Of a stretch of 64,000 nucleotides of DNA, positions 12,714 through 24,370 are shown piece by piece (the stretch's first letter is position 1; each line of letters begins with the position of its first letter). Source of the stretch: Raffaelea ambrosiae (taxonomy: Eukaryota; Ascomycota; Sordariomycetes; Ophiostomatales; Ophiostomataceae); assembly GCA_002778195.1 (NCBI GenBank), contig PCDI01000020.1, positions 25,243 to 89,242 of the forward strand, in the 5' to 3' direction. The notes below the pieces were generated by a model, which worked only from the letters and a program-made list of their open reading frames with translations, had not been told where the DNA came from and searched no databases. Made by a program: the position numbers and the translations under genes.

Positions 12714-12741
12714 CAAACAAACAAACAAACAAACAAACAAA
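12714..12741 (+). repeat. (ACAA)n microsatellite in the leader of the WD40 gene
   Basis: About seven units of acaa lie 70-95 bp upstream of the ATG at 12810, within the probable 5' untranslated region. Confidence 0.7.
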
Positions 12742-12809
12742 TAGCCGCGCGAATTCGGCCGTCAGGGCATTCTCAAACAATCAAACACACACCACCCCAC
12801 ACCCGCAAG

Positions 12810-14459
12810 ATGGCGCCTCCCAAAGACGACCGCGCAGCCCGTGCGGACGAGGCTGCCGACGACTCCGAGCCCGAGATGCTCGCGGTCGACGACGCCCTGG
12901 AGGAGATTGACGAAGACGACGGCGACGGCGAGGACGTCGCTATGGACAGCGGCGACGAGGACGACGAGGCCGAAGAGCTGCTCCTGGTCAACGACTCCAT
13001 CGCCTACTTTGACGCCCACAAGGACTCCGTCTTTGCCATTGCGCAGCACCCGCGCTACCCGGCGCTCGTGGCCACCGGCGGCGGCGAGGGCGACGCCGAC
13101 GACGCCCCCGGCAAGGGCTACGTCGTCGACACCTCCGCCGCCGCGTCGCGCCCGCTGCTGCCGCCCAGCTACAGCAGCAACCCGTCGGCGGCGGCCCAGG
13201 AGAGCACGTCGCTGGCGCCCCTCTTTGCGATCGACGGCCACACCGACTCGATCAACGCGCTCGCGTTCACGCTGCCCAACGGCGACTTTCTCGTGTCGGG
13301 CGGCCTCGACGGGCGCATGCGCGTGTACGGCGTGCGGATCGCCGCGGCAGCAGCGGCAGCGGCAGCGGCAGCAGACAGCCAGGTCCAGTTCAAGTTTCTG
13401 GCCGAGGCGCAGGAAGTGCCCGAGATCAACTGGATCGCGCCGTGCCCCGTGTCGGCCGGCTCGGCGAGCGTCGCCAACACCGTGGCCCTCGGCGCCTCCG
13501 ACGGCTCCGTCTGGGTCTACACCGTGGACGCCAAGGACAAGGCGAACCCGCTGCCGATCGTGCAGTCGTACTTTTTGCACACGGCGTCGTGCACCGCCGG
13601 CGTGTGGACGCCCGACGGCCACCTGCTGGCCACCGTGGCCGAGGACAGCAGCCTGCACGTCTGGGACGTCTGGGGCGTCGCCGCCGCCAAGGGCCTCGTC
13701 GGCGACAACGGCCAGACGGTGGTGTCGCTGACGGCGGCCGACCAGCGCTTCGAGATCGAGGGCGGCATCTACTCGGTGGCCGTGTCCCCGGGCGGCGGCG
13801 TCGTGGCCGTCGGCGGCGCCGGCGGCATCATCAAGATTGTCGGGCTGCCGCGGCTGGTGGACCCGCCCGCCTCACGGGGCGGCACGTCGGCGGGCCGGCC
13901 CCGAGCGGGCGGCAAGAAGGCGGCCAGTGGCGGCGGCGCGGGCGAGTCGCAGGCCGGCATGATCCTGGCGTCGCTCCAGGTGCAGTCGGACGGCGTCGAG
14001 ACGCTCTCGTTTGCGCCGCCACCGCTGACGCTCCTGGCGGCCGGCAGCGTCGACGGCAGCGTGGCCGTCTACGACGCCAGCCGGTCGTTTGCGGTGCGGC
14101 GGCACATCAAGGGCGCGCACGACGAGTTTTCCGTGGTCAAGGTTGAGTGGGTCAAGAGCCCGACGTCGGGCTGGCTGCTGACGAGCTGCGGCATGGACGG
14201 CGTGGTGCGGCGGTGGAACCTGCAGGGCGCGACTGTGAACGCCGCCGCCGCCGCGCAGGCGCAAGCGGTGCAGGCGAGCGGGTCGGCGAGCAGCGCGGCG
14301 GGCGCGACGAGCGCAGCAACGGCCGGCCTGGTCAAGGAGTGGCGGGGCCACCGGGGCGACGGCGAGGGCGGTGGTGTGCTGGGCTTTGTGCAGGGCGACA
14401 CGGGCGAGCGGGTGATCACGGCGGGCGACGACGGCGTGGTGTTGGTGTTTGAAGCATAG
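12810..14459 (+). CDS. SQT1: WD40-repeat ribosome assembly protein, SQT1/AAMP-like
   Basis: A single exon encodes 549 residues. After a short head comes a very acidic segment (residues about 20-60), then NDSIAYFDAHKDSVFAIAQHP, the start of a WD40 propeller. Further blades show GHTDSINALAF, SGGLDGRMRVYGV, SLHVWDVWG and CGMDGVVRRWNLQG, and the last is ITAGDDGVVLVFEA at the C-terminus. The acidic N-terminus followed by an eight-bladed propeller is the layout of yeast Sqt1 and animal AAMP. Sqt1 is the dedicated chaperone that delivers ribosomal protein uL16 (Rpl10) to pre-60S particles. It is longer than yeast Sqt1 because of Ala- and Gly-rich insertions (residues about 175-190, 355-390 and 475-505). 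The ATG at 12810 (caagATGGCG) was preferred to an in-frame upstream ATG at 12666, whose extension reads through a microsatellite. Confidence 0.85.
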   Translation: MAPPKDDRAARADEAADDSEPEMLAVDDALEEIDEDDGDGEDVAMDSGDEDDEAEELLLVNDSIAYFDAHKDSVFAIAQHPRYPALVATGGGEGDADDAPGKGYVVDTSAAASRPLLPPSYSSNPSAAAQESTSLAPLFAIDGHTDSINALAFTLPNGDFLVSGGLDGRMRVYGVRIAAAAAAAAAAADSQVQFKFLAEAQEVPEINWIAPCPVSAGSASVANTVALGASDGSVWVYTVDAKDKANPLPIVQSYFLHTASCTAGVWTPDGHLLATVAEDSSLHVWDVWGVAAAKGLVGDNGQTVVSLTAADQRFEIEGGIYSVAVSPGGGVVAVGGAGGIIKIVGLPRLVDPPASRGGTSAGRPRAGGKKAASGGGAGESQAGMILASLQVQSDGVETLSFAPPPLTLLAAGSVDGSVAVYDASRSFAVRRHIKGAHDEFSVVKVEWVKSPTSGWLLTSCGMDGVVRRWNLQGATVNAAAAAQAQAVQASGSASSAAGATSAATAGLVKEWRGHRGDGEGGGVLGFVQGDTGERVITAGDDGVVLVFEA

Positions 14460-14961
14460 AGGGGGAGGGGGGACGAAGGGCCATGACTCGAAATGTATTC
14501 TGTTTTACACGTTTCAAAGTTTCTCAATAAAAAAAAAAGGGGGGGCTCATCAGGAGTCTGGTTGATTTCACGTTGTTTCACGTCTTTTTTATACCATTTT
14601 GTGTCGCTGGGATAGTAGTTATGTTGTGTTTACTTTCGGTAGCTATGGTACCAGGCAGGACCGAATTCCCAGACGCGACGACACTACCAAGAAAAAGAAA
14701 AACACGAAAAGACTGCAATCGCATGGGACTCAGCTTGCCAGCTTTCAAGAATCCCTTTGCAAAAAGCGCATCATAGACATCCGTTCTGCGAGCGTGCTCC
14801 TGTTGGGTTTGTTTACTTACATACATGTGGTCCGTGCGCGACTTTGATATCGTCAACTTCCCCGTCTTCCATCGCGACCCCACCTCTTTCTTCCCCTCGT
14901 CAACTCCTCAGCCCGACAAAGCTGTCAATACCCAAATTCTTTTTCGCTCGCTACTCTCACC
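14460..14961. other. Intergenic region between the WD40 gene and SPC19
   Basis: It contains the probable 3' UTR and poly(A) signal of the upstream gene and the pyrimidine-rich leader of SPC19. No further gene is seen. Confidence 0.5.
14526..14531 (+). terminator. Possible polyadenylation signal of the WD40 gene
   Basis: AATAAA lies 67 bp after the stop codon at 14459 and runs into a poly-A/poly-G stretch. It is the expected position and sequence for a fungal poly(A) signal. Confidence 0.35.
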
Positions 14962-15706
14962 ATGTCTTCGCAATCTGCCACCCTTCCTCTCTACGCCGAC
15001 TGTGTCGCCAACCTCCGTACGTCCCTCGGCTTCCTCGACGCGTCCGTGGCCACTCTCGACGCCGGCGTCGCTGACCTGCCCCGGCTGACCAATGTCCTGA
15101 AGACCGTCCGAGTAAGTTTGTTGTGTCCTCTTTCTGGCCTCCCTTCGGTCGTTGTCGTCCCCCTGATGCTTCCTCGTTTGTCTTCCCTTCGGTCGTTTGT
15201 TCCCCCCCCTCCCCGGGAATGCCCCCGTCTCTTGCCATATTGCCCATCTCTTTTATGCTCGCGTCGCTCACATTTTTGGGGCGGTTTTGGACCATCAGCA
15301 CTACGAATTGATCCCTCAACCCACCCTCGCCGCCGCCGAGGCCTCCCTGCAAAACGACATTGGCCCCGCCGTCGCCGCCCTCCTCGACCGCGCGGAGCAC
15401 CAGCTGGCCCGCCAGGCGCGGCGGATTGACACCCTGCAGGCCAAGGCCTCCCTGCAAGCGGGGCGGCTGGAGGGGTCTACGAGCAACGCGAGGACGAGGA
15501 CCGCGAGCGAAGCGAGGACCACAAGACCAGCGAGCGAAGCGAGGACGGCTGGTCGCCGGCAATCTACGGCCGAGCCGCTGCGGGCCAAGATGACCCGCCA
15601 GCGGCGGGAGCAGCTCAAGTACAGCCTGGCACGCCTGGAGCGGGAAGTGGCGCAGAAGGAGCGGGAGCTGCGGCAGCGGCTGCAGCAGGCGACACAGGAG
15701 GAGTGA
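14962..15706 (+). CDS. SPC19: DASH (DAM1) complex subunit SPC19
   Basis: Exons 14962-15111 and 15299-15706 are joined by a 187-bp intron (GTAAGT donor, GCTCAC branch, CAG acceptor) and encode 185 residues. The N-terminal half shows the SPC19 pattern: a helical Cys-Val-Ala-Asn-Leu-Arg-type segment, LDAGVADLPRL, then a conserved HYELIPQPTL at the exon junction. The C-terminal half is a basic coiled coil (RREQLKYSLARLEREVAQKE). SPC19 is a subunit of the ten-protein DASH ring that couples kinetochores to spindle microtubules. Length fits the family. Residues near 110-130 contain a duplicated ASEART word encoded by the repeated DNA word gcgagcgaagcgagga. The gene lies about 500 bp downstream of the WD40 gene on the same strand. 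Confidence 0.85.
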
Positions 15707-17650
15707 ACGAAAGACAACGAGCGAGCGACAGTGAGGACACAATAGATGGCGGGTGACCGCAAACAACGAGCGAAGTGGACACCCCCCCCCCCCCCCAAAA
15801 AAAAAAGCGGCAGCGAAGACACAAACATCCAACAGGGCGACAGTCGCTCGCGCTCAACGTTCTCTTCCGGGTATGGATGGATATTCTGTGTCGCCAGGAC
15901 GCCTACAGCCGACACTGGCACGCGACATGCCTGGGGATGCAACGCTCAATGGCACGAGAACCTGCGTGCCAACCTACACCGACAGAAAACTCTCATTTCC
16001 GCAGACAACCACTCTACGCGGTCGTCAAGACGCGTATCAACCTGACGGAATGCCCGATTTTTTTTTTTATTTTTTTTTTTTTAAATTTAGGCCGAGCACT
16101 CTTGTCCCAACATTGCTCACGGATAGTCTTCATCAAAGGGAGATGCTCCCACTATCTGCCCCTCCCATGGAGGAACTTCTGTTCTAGCATTCCAAACAGG
16201 AAAGCACCCGCGTGGACAAAAAAAAAAGACTGTTGCTTAAGTGGTTGCGCGCACTGTCTCAGGCACATGCAAAGGGAGAGACATTTAACTAGACGCAAAA
16301 GGTACCAGGGAAAATACCAACGAGCAGATTTAGTTTTGGTACCAAGGAAAATACCGACGAGCAGATTTGGCCCACGCCAAGGGAGAGATCCTCTCCACAG
16401 GCACATGCATCTACTAGTCATTGACTCAACCATGAACGGACGCAACTGAGCATCTGTAGGCATGATTGGTCCATCGATTCGAGATTCCAGTCCAAGAGTA
16501 TCCCTAGTTTTTGTGCCCACCACGTCCTGGTGTGTAAGCCGCCAGTGTTGGTCGGCTGAGTTGTCAACTCCAGTTGACATGGCTCGATCACCTCGTGTCA
16601 CAGCTGGCAACCAATGTCAATTTCACACAGTATTTGATAACCCACGGATCACGTTCACAGCTTGTTTAATCGTTTCGATTCAAAAAACCCTATCGAAACC
16701 CCGACCCGGGCTTCTTTTGTAGTCTTGTTTCCCAATAGCCGTGAACTCGTCTCGTGACCTCCCGCTGCACTGAACTGCAACCAGAAGGTCCATAAATGAA
16801 TATAGAAAGAAAGGTAAATGTGCCAGGTGAAAGAAAACAGGCAGAAAGAGAAATGAAAATACACACGTGGCGTCAGTAGATTGCGTGGACGAAGCAGTGG
16901 TTTGGCACTGCAAGCACACACAAATCCCTTTTGCCAGAGATGGATGGGAATATAAATATGAAGAGAAATGGACCAACAAAAGAGAAAACGCGAGGGCTCC
17001 GTTATAAGACACATCCAAAAAAAGTGCATGGCAGAAAGAGTAACACAAACCAAAAAGAAAGGTAAAAAGGACACAAAAAGAAATGAACAGCAGACCGTGG
17101 TGGAAACCCAGAAACCAGAGAAATGTAATCGAGTCAAGCCCGCTCCAGGGGTTTGCCCACCCCAAACATCCGGGTACAAACGTTTGTGTACAAACACACA
17201 ACCAAGTATGCAAAGCTGCAAAACCGTGTCCTCGTTCGTCACTTTGCACTTTTCAAAGCCAGAAAACAAAACAGTCTTATCCCACCCTCCAGTCGACATG
17301 ACAGACAGCAGACGATAGACGTGAGAAGGAATGCGAGGGTTCTGGGAGAACGGCTCGGAAGACGTACGGCCACCGTGGCTGAGTTAGATATGGCGTAGAG
17401 AAAATATAGACGGGAGAGAATGGTTCGTAGCCAGTCGGGTCTTGTCTTCGTTCCTCCAGCATCGTCGCTACTTGATCATCGTTTGTCGCCATCGCTGTTG
17501 CTGCCATTATGCGAAAAAGCATTCACATCGCATTTTGCTGCTCGTTGTGTCGACCTCGGTTCTCCCCGTCTCGGCTGCTGGGTATACCCGACTAAAAACA
17601 CAGACAAATAAAAAGGAAAGCGGGGATAACAAATCCACTGAGATCCTTCC
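15707..17650. other. Intergenic region between SPC19 and SHO1
   Basis: The stretch contains a C15-A10 homopolymer junction at 15782-15806, a T-rich run at 16058-16085 and a short 37-bp-period direct repeat at 16301-16369. A 214-codon minus-strand frame (16655-17299) has Phe/Cys-rich, domain-free translation and was not accepted as a gene. Confidence 0.5.
16301..16369. repeat. Two copies of a 37-bp-period direct repeat
   Basis: The word ggtaccRRggaaaataccRacgagcagattt occurs at 16301 and again at 16338, differing at three positions or fewer. A second word, caggcacatgca, brackets the pair near 16259 and 16397. Confidence 0.7.
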
Positions 17651-18713
17651 TTATAACAGGATGAGGTAGTTGCTTGGTGCGATACCAGTCTCGCCGGTCT
17701 CTTTCCGTGCCTGCCACCATCTGCCGCTAACGTCGGACACCTCGAGGATCTCATGCTTGGAGAAGCTAATCTCGTTTGCGTCTTCGGGGTTGGCCTCGTA
17801 GCTGTAGATGGCCTTGGCGCGGTAGGGGTACTCGGTGGGAGGGACGATCTCGCCCTCAGTGCCAGCCGGGGCGCCCGTGCCAACCTTGGCCTGCGACGTA
17901 AAGGCAGTACCATTCATGGCCGAGTTACGGTTGCCGCCGGTCGCAATGCCAGCCACAGGCGACGGGTTCTCGAAACCATTCAGCTGGGCTGATGTGTACA
18001 TCTGAGGCGGCTGCTGGACCGAAACTGACGTCTCTGGACGGCCACCGGCGTAGCCGCTCATGGTCTGTCTGTTGATGGCGGACTCCTTAGCCAAGGCGAA
18101 CGAGTCGAGATAGGCGCGCGGGACAGCCGAGGGCGCGGAGCCAAAGTAGAATATCCAGACAATCTATATAATGTTAGACATAAAGTGAGACCGGTGGGGT
18201 GAGACAAGATTTGACGGTCCAAACTTACTGTGACCATGGACAGGAGAATGAAACCAGCGGCGGCTGCCTCTTTGGCGCCGTTTGTTGAGTACACCAGGCC
18301 GTTGACGGACGAGGTGGTCAGGACGAGGCCGCAGGCCAGGTAGCCGACTATGGCGACATGGTAAGTTTGGGTGGAGTCGGAGGCGACAACGACAAAAACG
18401 CCAGGAACGACGAAGAAGTAGTAGACGACGGCCCACCAGGTGTAGGTTGGGAAATCGGACTTTGTCTCGACTTGAGCGATGATGGACGAAATGAATGAGA
18501 TGATCCAGGCGAGCTGAGGGAGAGGAAAAAGTTAGCGGGGTGTCACAGCGAGACCCAAAAGAGGCCCAAAAACGGTCTGTCGCCGCAGACAAAGAGCTGA
18601 CGTGGAAGGCTTACCGCCGAGATGGAAATGGTGGCCAGAGCAAACGGGTCGCCAATGATGTTGCCAATGCTGATGCCGTTGCGGCCCCCGTATTGGGCGC
18701 GGGAGTGTTCCAT
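17651..18713 (-). CDS. SHO1: High-osmolarity signalling transmembrane protein SHO1
   Basis: Three exons, 18713-18615, 18513-18229 and 18163-17651, encode 298 residues. The introns are 101 bp and 65 bp, the second with GTAAGT donor and CTAAC branch. Residues about 24-150 form four hydrophobic membrane spans, including WWAVVYYFFVVPGVFVVVA and IVWIFYFGSAPSAVPRAYLD. A flexible cytoplasmic linker follows. The C-terminal 57 residues (about 242-298) are an SH3 domain with the ALYSY-like AIYSYEANPED, the SGRWWQAR core and GIAPSNYLILL. Sho1 is a plasma-membrane sensor of the HOG MAP-kinase pathway; its SH3 domain recruits Pbs2. Length, topology and exon phases fit the family. Transcription runs towards the left, convergent with SPC19. 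Confidence 0.93.
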
Positions 18714-21700
18714 TTTGCGCAGCGAAGGTGAGCGAAGCGAGCCGTAGGAGGGCATAAGGAGCGATGGATGAGGGGGGGGGAGAGAAGCGATCGAAAAGAC
18801 GGCAAAAGAGCGTGAGAGTTGGCGAGGAAAGAGAGTGAGAGAAAAGGGCTGCACAGGCTGGCGGGAAAAAAAAGGCGAGCCGAGACTTGGGCACTTGGGG
18901 ATGCGGGAGAGAGGGATTAGCGGACGATTATGTGGGGATTGCGCAGGCGAAGGAAGGCGCTGTGGCGACTGGTTTGCAGGGCGATAGCGCCGCAGGAATG
19001 CTGGGCCAACAGGGGCAGTTGGAAAAGTGGATCCAGCTAAAGAGCAGGAGACACACCAGAGGCAGGCAGGCTTAATGAGGTCGACGAGGCTTTCCGGGCG
19101 TGTCGGAGGCGAGAGAGAGCACCGGGGATGCTGGAATGCCGGTATAGAAGAGAACCGAAGACGGAAGACAAGAAAGAGAGAGAGAGAGAGAGTCGCAGAA
19201 ATCCACAGCCAGAAACAGAAGCCTCAATCCAAATAGGCTGTTGAGAAGACTGGTTTGACTGCTTGCAGTGTCGTCTCGGGGCCGTCGATAGGATCGTCGT
19301 TTAATGGGGACGGGACTAGATGGATGGTCGTCTCTTGATGCGATCGAGGGGGATACGCTGCTTGTTGCGATGCTGTGCTGTGCTGTGTGTTGTGTGCTGT
19401 GTGGCAGTCTAGGATTCGAGCGGGTTGCCGCCGTACCGCGCACGCGCAGTGAAGGTTCGATTGGTTGTTCTTTTCGTGGTGTTTGTTGTCGATTGAATCT
19501 GCCAGCAGGTTGTGTGGTTGAGAACAAAGGTCGATGCGAAAGTCGAGGACAAAAGTCGAAGAGAGAACGGAAAGGGGTTGGTGATCGCTTTTGGCGTTGG
19601 TCGAATTTGGCACCGAAGCGAGGAGATGTGAAAAAGGAGGAAAGGGACAAAACAAGGCCACAAGAGGACAAATGAAAGAAAAAGGCGGGAGGAAAAGACA
19701 GGGCAGGGGTTGGGGAGAGGTGAGAGAAAAGCGAGAGGATGGAGGTGAGTGTTGCAGACGACAGGGAATGCAGAAGAAAAAAAGACAAGGGAGAACCAAG
19801 GGAGAAAAGACAAGGGCCAAAAAATGGAAGACAAGGGGACTAGGCGGGTAAAATGGCGTTCAAGGGAGTGCCGGAAGGCGAGGGCGCCGCTGGTATGGAT
19901 AGGAGGAAGGTGCGAAGGGGTGAGGACACAGCGCGAGCAGACAGCAGTTACCCAGAACGGAGACGGAGAGCACCCGTACTCGTATGGGAGGGAGGAAGGA
20001 GCGACGGGATATGTCAGGGGCAGCAAAGCCAGTAGCGCGTATGGGAACTATGCTGCTGCCCACGTCGAGTTGCGCTAGCGGTTGATGCGCGTCCACCGTT
20101 CGGTCCCGTTTTCTCCGTTTTGATTTAGTGTTTACAGTCTCCGCACGGTGACCCTGAAATTTGAGGAGATGAAAACGGAGGGAAGGCAGAATAGGGAGAA
20201 CCCGACATCGAGTTCGAGACTCCGAGAGAATCTTACATCGAAGGCGTACGAGTCGACAATATATACCCGGGGGTTGTGTCCGTCTCTTCGGTGCCAGATT
20301 TTTTTGTCGCCATTGTCTGCGGAATACTGACCGATGAACAGCCGACAGAATGACTGGCTACGGCTTCCTTCGTTTCTGTTTCTGGTTTGCTGCCCTGCTG
20401 TGTATTCTTGTTTAGTGCTTGTCTGCTTTTCGTTCACTGCCTATCCACTCGTAGTTTGCTCGCAAACGCCGTCTCGGAACACACAGACAAGAAACAGAAG
20501 AGACACAACATGCCAACTGTCTGTCTGTATCCTGCCAACGACTCGCTGCCATCTTACGTAAGAGAGCCGAGCACAGTGCACTCCGTTGCGAACAATAAAC
20601 GCAACAAAAAGTATAAATTCCGACGGGCAAGTGAGACCCAATGCATGGCCGACAAAGAGAAATACGCGTTCCTGACACCAGGTCCAGGGGCAGTTTAATT
20701 GGCTCTTCTGTGTTCTCATAGGGCGGAACTCCACCCCAAAGAGACCGTTCCAAAATCGCCAAAAACACGTACGAGTAGTCCTCGTGGGTCTCCATTAAAG
20801 AAGCGGAAAAACGACACAACGCGCGGCAGACAACCTACGAGCACTAATCGTGCATGTAGGTAATTACGGCGTAGAGGGGGAATGCCTCTCTCCTACTTGT
20901 GCACGTAGCATTCCTCTGGTTTGCATTCCGTCCGGCCCCCGTTTTGACAGCCCTCGCGAACGGAATCGGCATGCAGGGATGGAGGCCAAAAGGTTTCAAA
21001 AAGGGGGCAGGGAATGGAACAAAGATGGACAGCGCTTCAAGAGAAAGAAGAACGAGTCGATCCGGTCGTCAAAGAGTCGGCCGACCTAGTTGGCCCGAGA
21101 TCACACCCTCTCAAACTCGATGGAACCCCCGTGTCGACAATCTGCACATCACCGGAGGCCAGCAGGGAGGCCATCAGAGACCAGCATGGTGACCTTGCTG
21201 GCCACATGGTTGGGCAGACGGCCTGCAGGAGACTCTCTTTATCACGTAGATGCTGTGAACAGATTGATGCTACACAGCCAGCCGTCAAGTCGACTGTGAT
21301 TAGGCATCCCACAACGAACACTGTAGCACGAGCGCCAAAGGTTAGACATATTGGCTCCAAGTAATCGATGCCGTATTACGATTTTTTTTCCCACCAAACT
21401 TTGGCAACGGAAATGGCACAGTGAATGCCGGACACCCAGTCTGGGCAGGCGGCTGGTTCTGCAGAGCGCAGGAATATCGTCTGATCCACACGAGAGCCCG
21501 TAAACGGCAGATGTACCTATTGACTAACTATGATGTATCTTACAGAGACCATTCATAAACTCGTGTGCAGACATCTCGTATCCGCCAGAAAAAAAAACAT
21601 CCATTTCGGCAATTCAACCCATACTCAGGCTGGGTATTGCATCTTTATGCAACGCTCTGCCCCTGGTGGCGATCGCTTTGGGAGCATTGGCGGCCCCTTA

Positions 21701-24370
21701 CGGAAAGGGGAGTGCTACATCAAACAGGTCGTGCTGAGTTGGGGTTGTAGGACGTGCTCACACATCACGCCCAGCCACGCTCATCGACACATCAATCGGA
21801 ACATGGAACAATGTGCACAGCCTCGCAAGCACGGCTTCTTTGTTCTGGCTCGGTACGTGCTGGTAGACGCTTGGTTCATCTATTTAGACAAAGGGGTTTA
21901 TGAGAGTCGTTTATGTGGCCTGTGTGGCCGTGGCCTGTGTGGCCGTGGCCTGTGTGTCCTTTGTGCCCTGTTTTGTAGGAACGTTAAGTGTGCTTAATAG
22001 CGTATTCTAAGAACGCGTCAAGAAAAAAAAGCCAAGCAAGTAGCAAAGAAAACTCTATCTTCTCGGCTTAACACTTTGCATGCCCCCAAGGTTGCCCCTG
22101 GTATTGACTTCAGACACTGGTCACGGAGGAGCCCGAAAGCAAAAGACAGAAAAGAAAAGAAAAAGGCTGCTGGTCCAATGGAAGCCTGCAACTGTCGCTA
22201 CCCCGGGGCATGTTTGAGCTGTCCGTAACAAGTAAAGCTCAAACGGCGAGGCGTTCTGGACCAACCGTTTTCAATCATCAAGCTACTTTGTAGCTTCATT
22301 TTCGCACCCCCCTCTGGCCTCTTTGGCTCCGGACAGTCCACCCCCCTCATTGACCACCTATTGACCTGTCGCTGGAACCATTTGTTCCTGACCCCACAGG
22401 GGCGATCTCTTTCTTCTTTCTTTTTTTTGTCGTTTCTTTGAGCGGTCGCCATTGGGGTCGCGTTTTGCAAATTCTCTAAGACATGTTTCAAGAAGTGAGC
22501 AAAAGAGAGGGGGGGAAGAAAAAAAATTAAATTATCGTATGGGCGAGATGAAGAAAAGAGGCCGCGGAACCCCCAACACAACCCGTGTAGAGAGATCTAC
22601 TCGACTACCAACCGTTCCGTTCTGTCCGGGGCAGAAACGGCCTGCGCGGACGAAGAAGCAAATACAGAAACACGCTGTGGAAAATTGTCACTCCACTTCC
22701 AGTCTTTTCTTTTGGCTCTTCCTGCCTGCCACCAAGTGTGGGCCACAAAAACAAATTCGTACTCGCAATAAGACCATAGAGTCTACCAAAGGCTGCTATC
22801 ACTGCTGCTGGAACAGCTCGACAGTCAGCTGTCGTACTCGCGGTAAGATCTTACCGTCGGAATTACCCTCATAATGTCACTGCTGCTCCCTCCTGGCTGC
22901 TCCCCCGTCCAAGCCCGATACCACCCAAATCTCAGCGCCGTCGTTGGTCAACCAGCAAACACTCGTCTCCGGTCCTGCAGGAATGGCTAACTAGCTTCCA
23001 TCTGTCAACCTCTGGCCAGCCAAGACAAGAGCAGCCAGGGGAACCAGAGAGATGCCAACAGACACTGTTGGTGTTACTACATAGTATTGCTCAGTTTACC
23101 ACTCCGGCTTCTCTCCTTCATCACGCTCCCCATATACCATCCTTTAATCCCCATCCTTCCTGTTGTATGCATCTCCGTGACCGACATGACCGACAGCACC
23201 ATGCGGTCGCCTCTTAGTTCTGTCGATCACTGGCCAGCCCACCCCGTACAGCGGATTGTTGCATGAAAGCCCAGACAAAATGCTCTTGAAACACGGAAGG
23301 GCGGCCTCCCGCTGGAGCTTGACACAGGCCAGCCCAGACAAGCCAGGCAAAACAGACAAAACCAGAAACTTGCCCGACAAAAAAACCCTCTGGCCCTCCT
23401 TCTTTCCTACCCTTCTAACCCATCACACATCATCGTCACGAGAGAATTCGTGCTCGGGGTTGGAAATGCGGCCTTAAAGATGTGGGCTGTGCAAAACAAA
23501 TGGCATCCTACTATTGGCATCTCTCACACTTTACTGCCGCCAATTACGTGGTCTAGCACGATGACCCTGAAAACAGCCGTTTTGCCACACGTAGATACGA
23601 GGATGTATGAAAATACGGACGTGATGAAGAACACTGTAAGATGCGAAAGTCTGAAGCTTGTATGTATGCCATTCCACCAGTCTCGTAGACGGACGGTCTC
23701 GCGGACTTCTGTTATCTACACACGCATTTTGCATACATCCAGCCCCTAGTACCACACCCACCCAAGGCAGCATTTGAATCACCTTCGCCCAGGGTAATGG
23801 CTCTCAACAATGCCTTGGACGGATCGGCCACTCTTTCGAAGGCAGCCACACGGAGAACTAGAGTCTGCGTTGCTCACCTCGACCACCTGGAAACAGCCAA
23901 AGTCTGGTTCCAAAGTTTGGTAGTCTGCTAATCTGACGTCTGGTAGTCTGGTGGTCGGGCGTCCGGCGGTCTGGTTCCAATGCCGCCTTTCGATCCTTCC
24001 CAAGAAAGATAACACCAAAGCCATTTTTTCTTCCATTCTCCCATTCTCGTTCCCCAGCCTTCCCCGACCCTCTCAATCGATGATCGGCGAGTGCTCTTTC
24101 ATTGCCGCGACCCCAAGGAGAAAGGACCGTGGAGTTTGATCGGCCTCTGATCTCTGTCTTGTTTGCTGGTTGTTATGTAATATACACTGTTGTGTATCAA
24201 GATGGGCATGCCAGGGAGCATATGAAATACCGAGACATCCGGCAAAGTCGACCAGTAGGCGGAAGAATGTTTGGAGCGCGGTTAGAGAGAGGCATCGTAA
24301 GAGTGGTTGGAGAAAGGCAGTTCGTGGCATATGTGCCCTGTACGCTGGAGAGTGAGCCACCTCAGACACC
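18714..24370. other. Long gene-poor region between SHO1 and the dynactin gene
   Basis: The first 1.4 kb is the probable SHO1 promoter and leader, with a (GA)n run at 19169-19192. The rest has only short frames without domains on either strand, a 15-bp tandem repeat at 21914-21958 and one TACATAGTA word at 23078. No RNA gene was found. Confidence 0.45.
21914..21958. repeat. 15-bp tandem repeat, three units
   Basis: The unit ggcctgtgtggccgt repeats three times, the last copy diverging to tgtgtcc. It sits in gene-free DNA. Confidence 0.75.

Larger units (their letters stand above)
3411..12809. other. About 9.4 kb without a recognisable gene
   Basis: Reading both strands I find only short frames with no domain, no consistent splice-linked exons and no tRNA or 5S rRNA match. 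The stretch contains purine-rich tracts near 4330-4470, 10390-10490 and 11440-11560, and a pyrimidine-rich tract near 6795-6910. It also has a 17-base G run at 8390-8406, short ggacgccaaa repeats near 9465-9525, and five of the eight TACTATGTA words of the window. The right end (12666-12809) is the leader of the WD40 gene. A lineage-specific or non-coding gene could be hidden here. Confidence 0.5.

Noticed and set aside
12841..13731. 296-codon plus-strand and 298-codon minus-strand frames inside the WD40 gene
   Set aside because: These are shadows caused by GC-rich codons; Arg/Pro/Thr- or Arg/His-rich translations.
16655..17299. 214-codon minus-strand frame between SPC19 and SHO1
   Set aside because: Its Phe, Cys and Leu excess comes from A-rich plus-strand sequence; there is no domain, and overlapping frames on both strands have similar length.
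19072..20026. Several 200-codon minus-strand frames upstream of SHO1
   Set aside because: These are pyrimidine-rich leader or promoter sequence giving Ser/Leu/Phe low complexity; no homology pattern.
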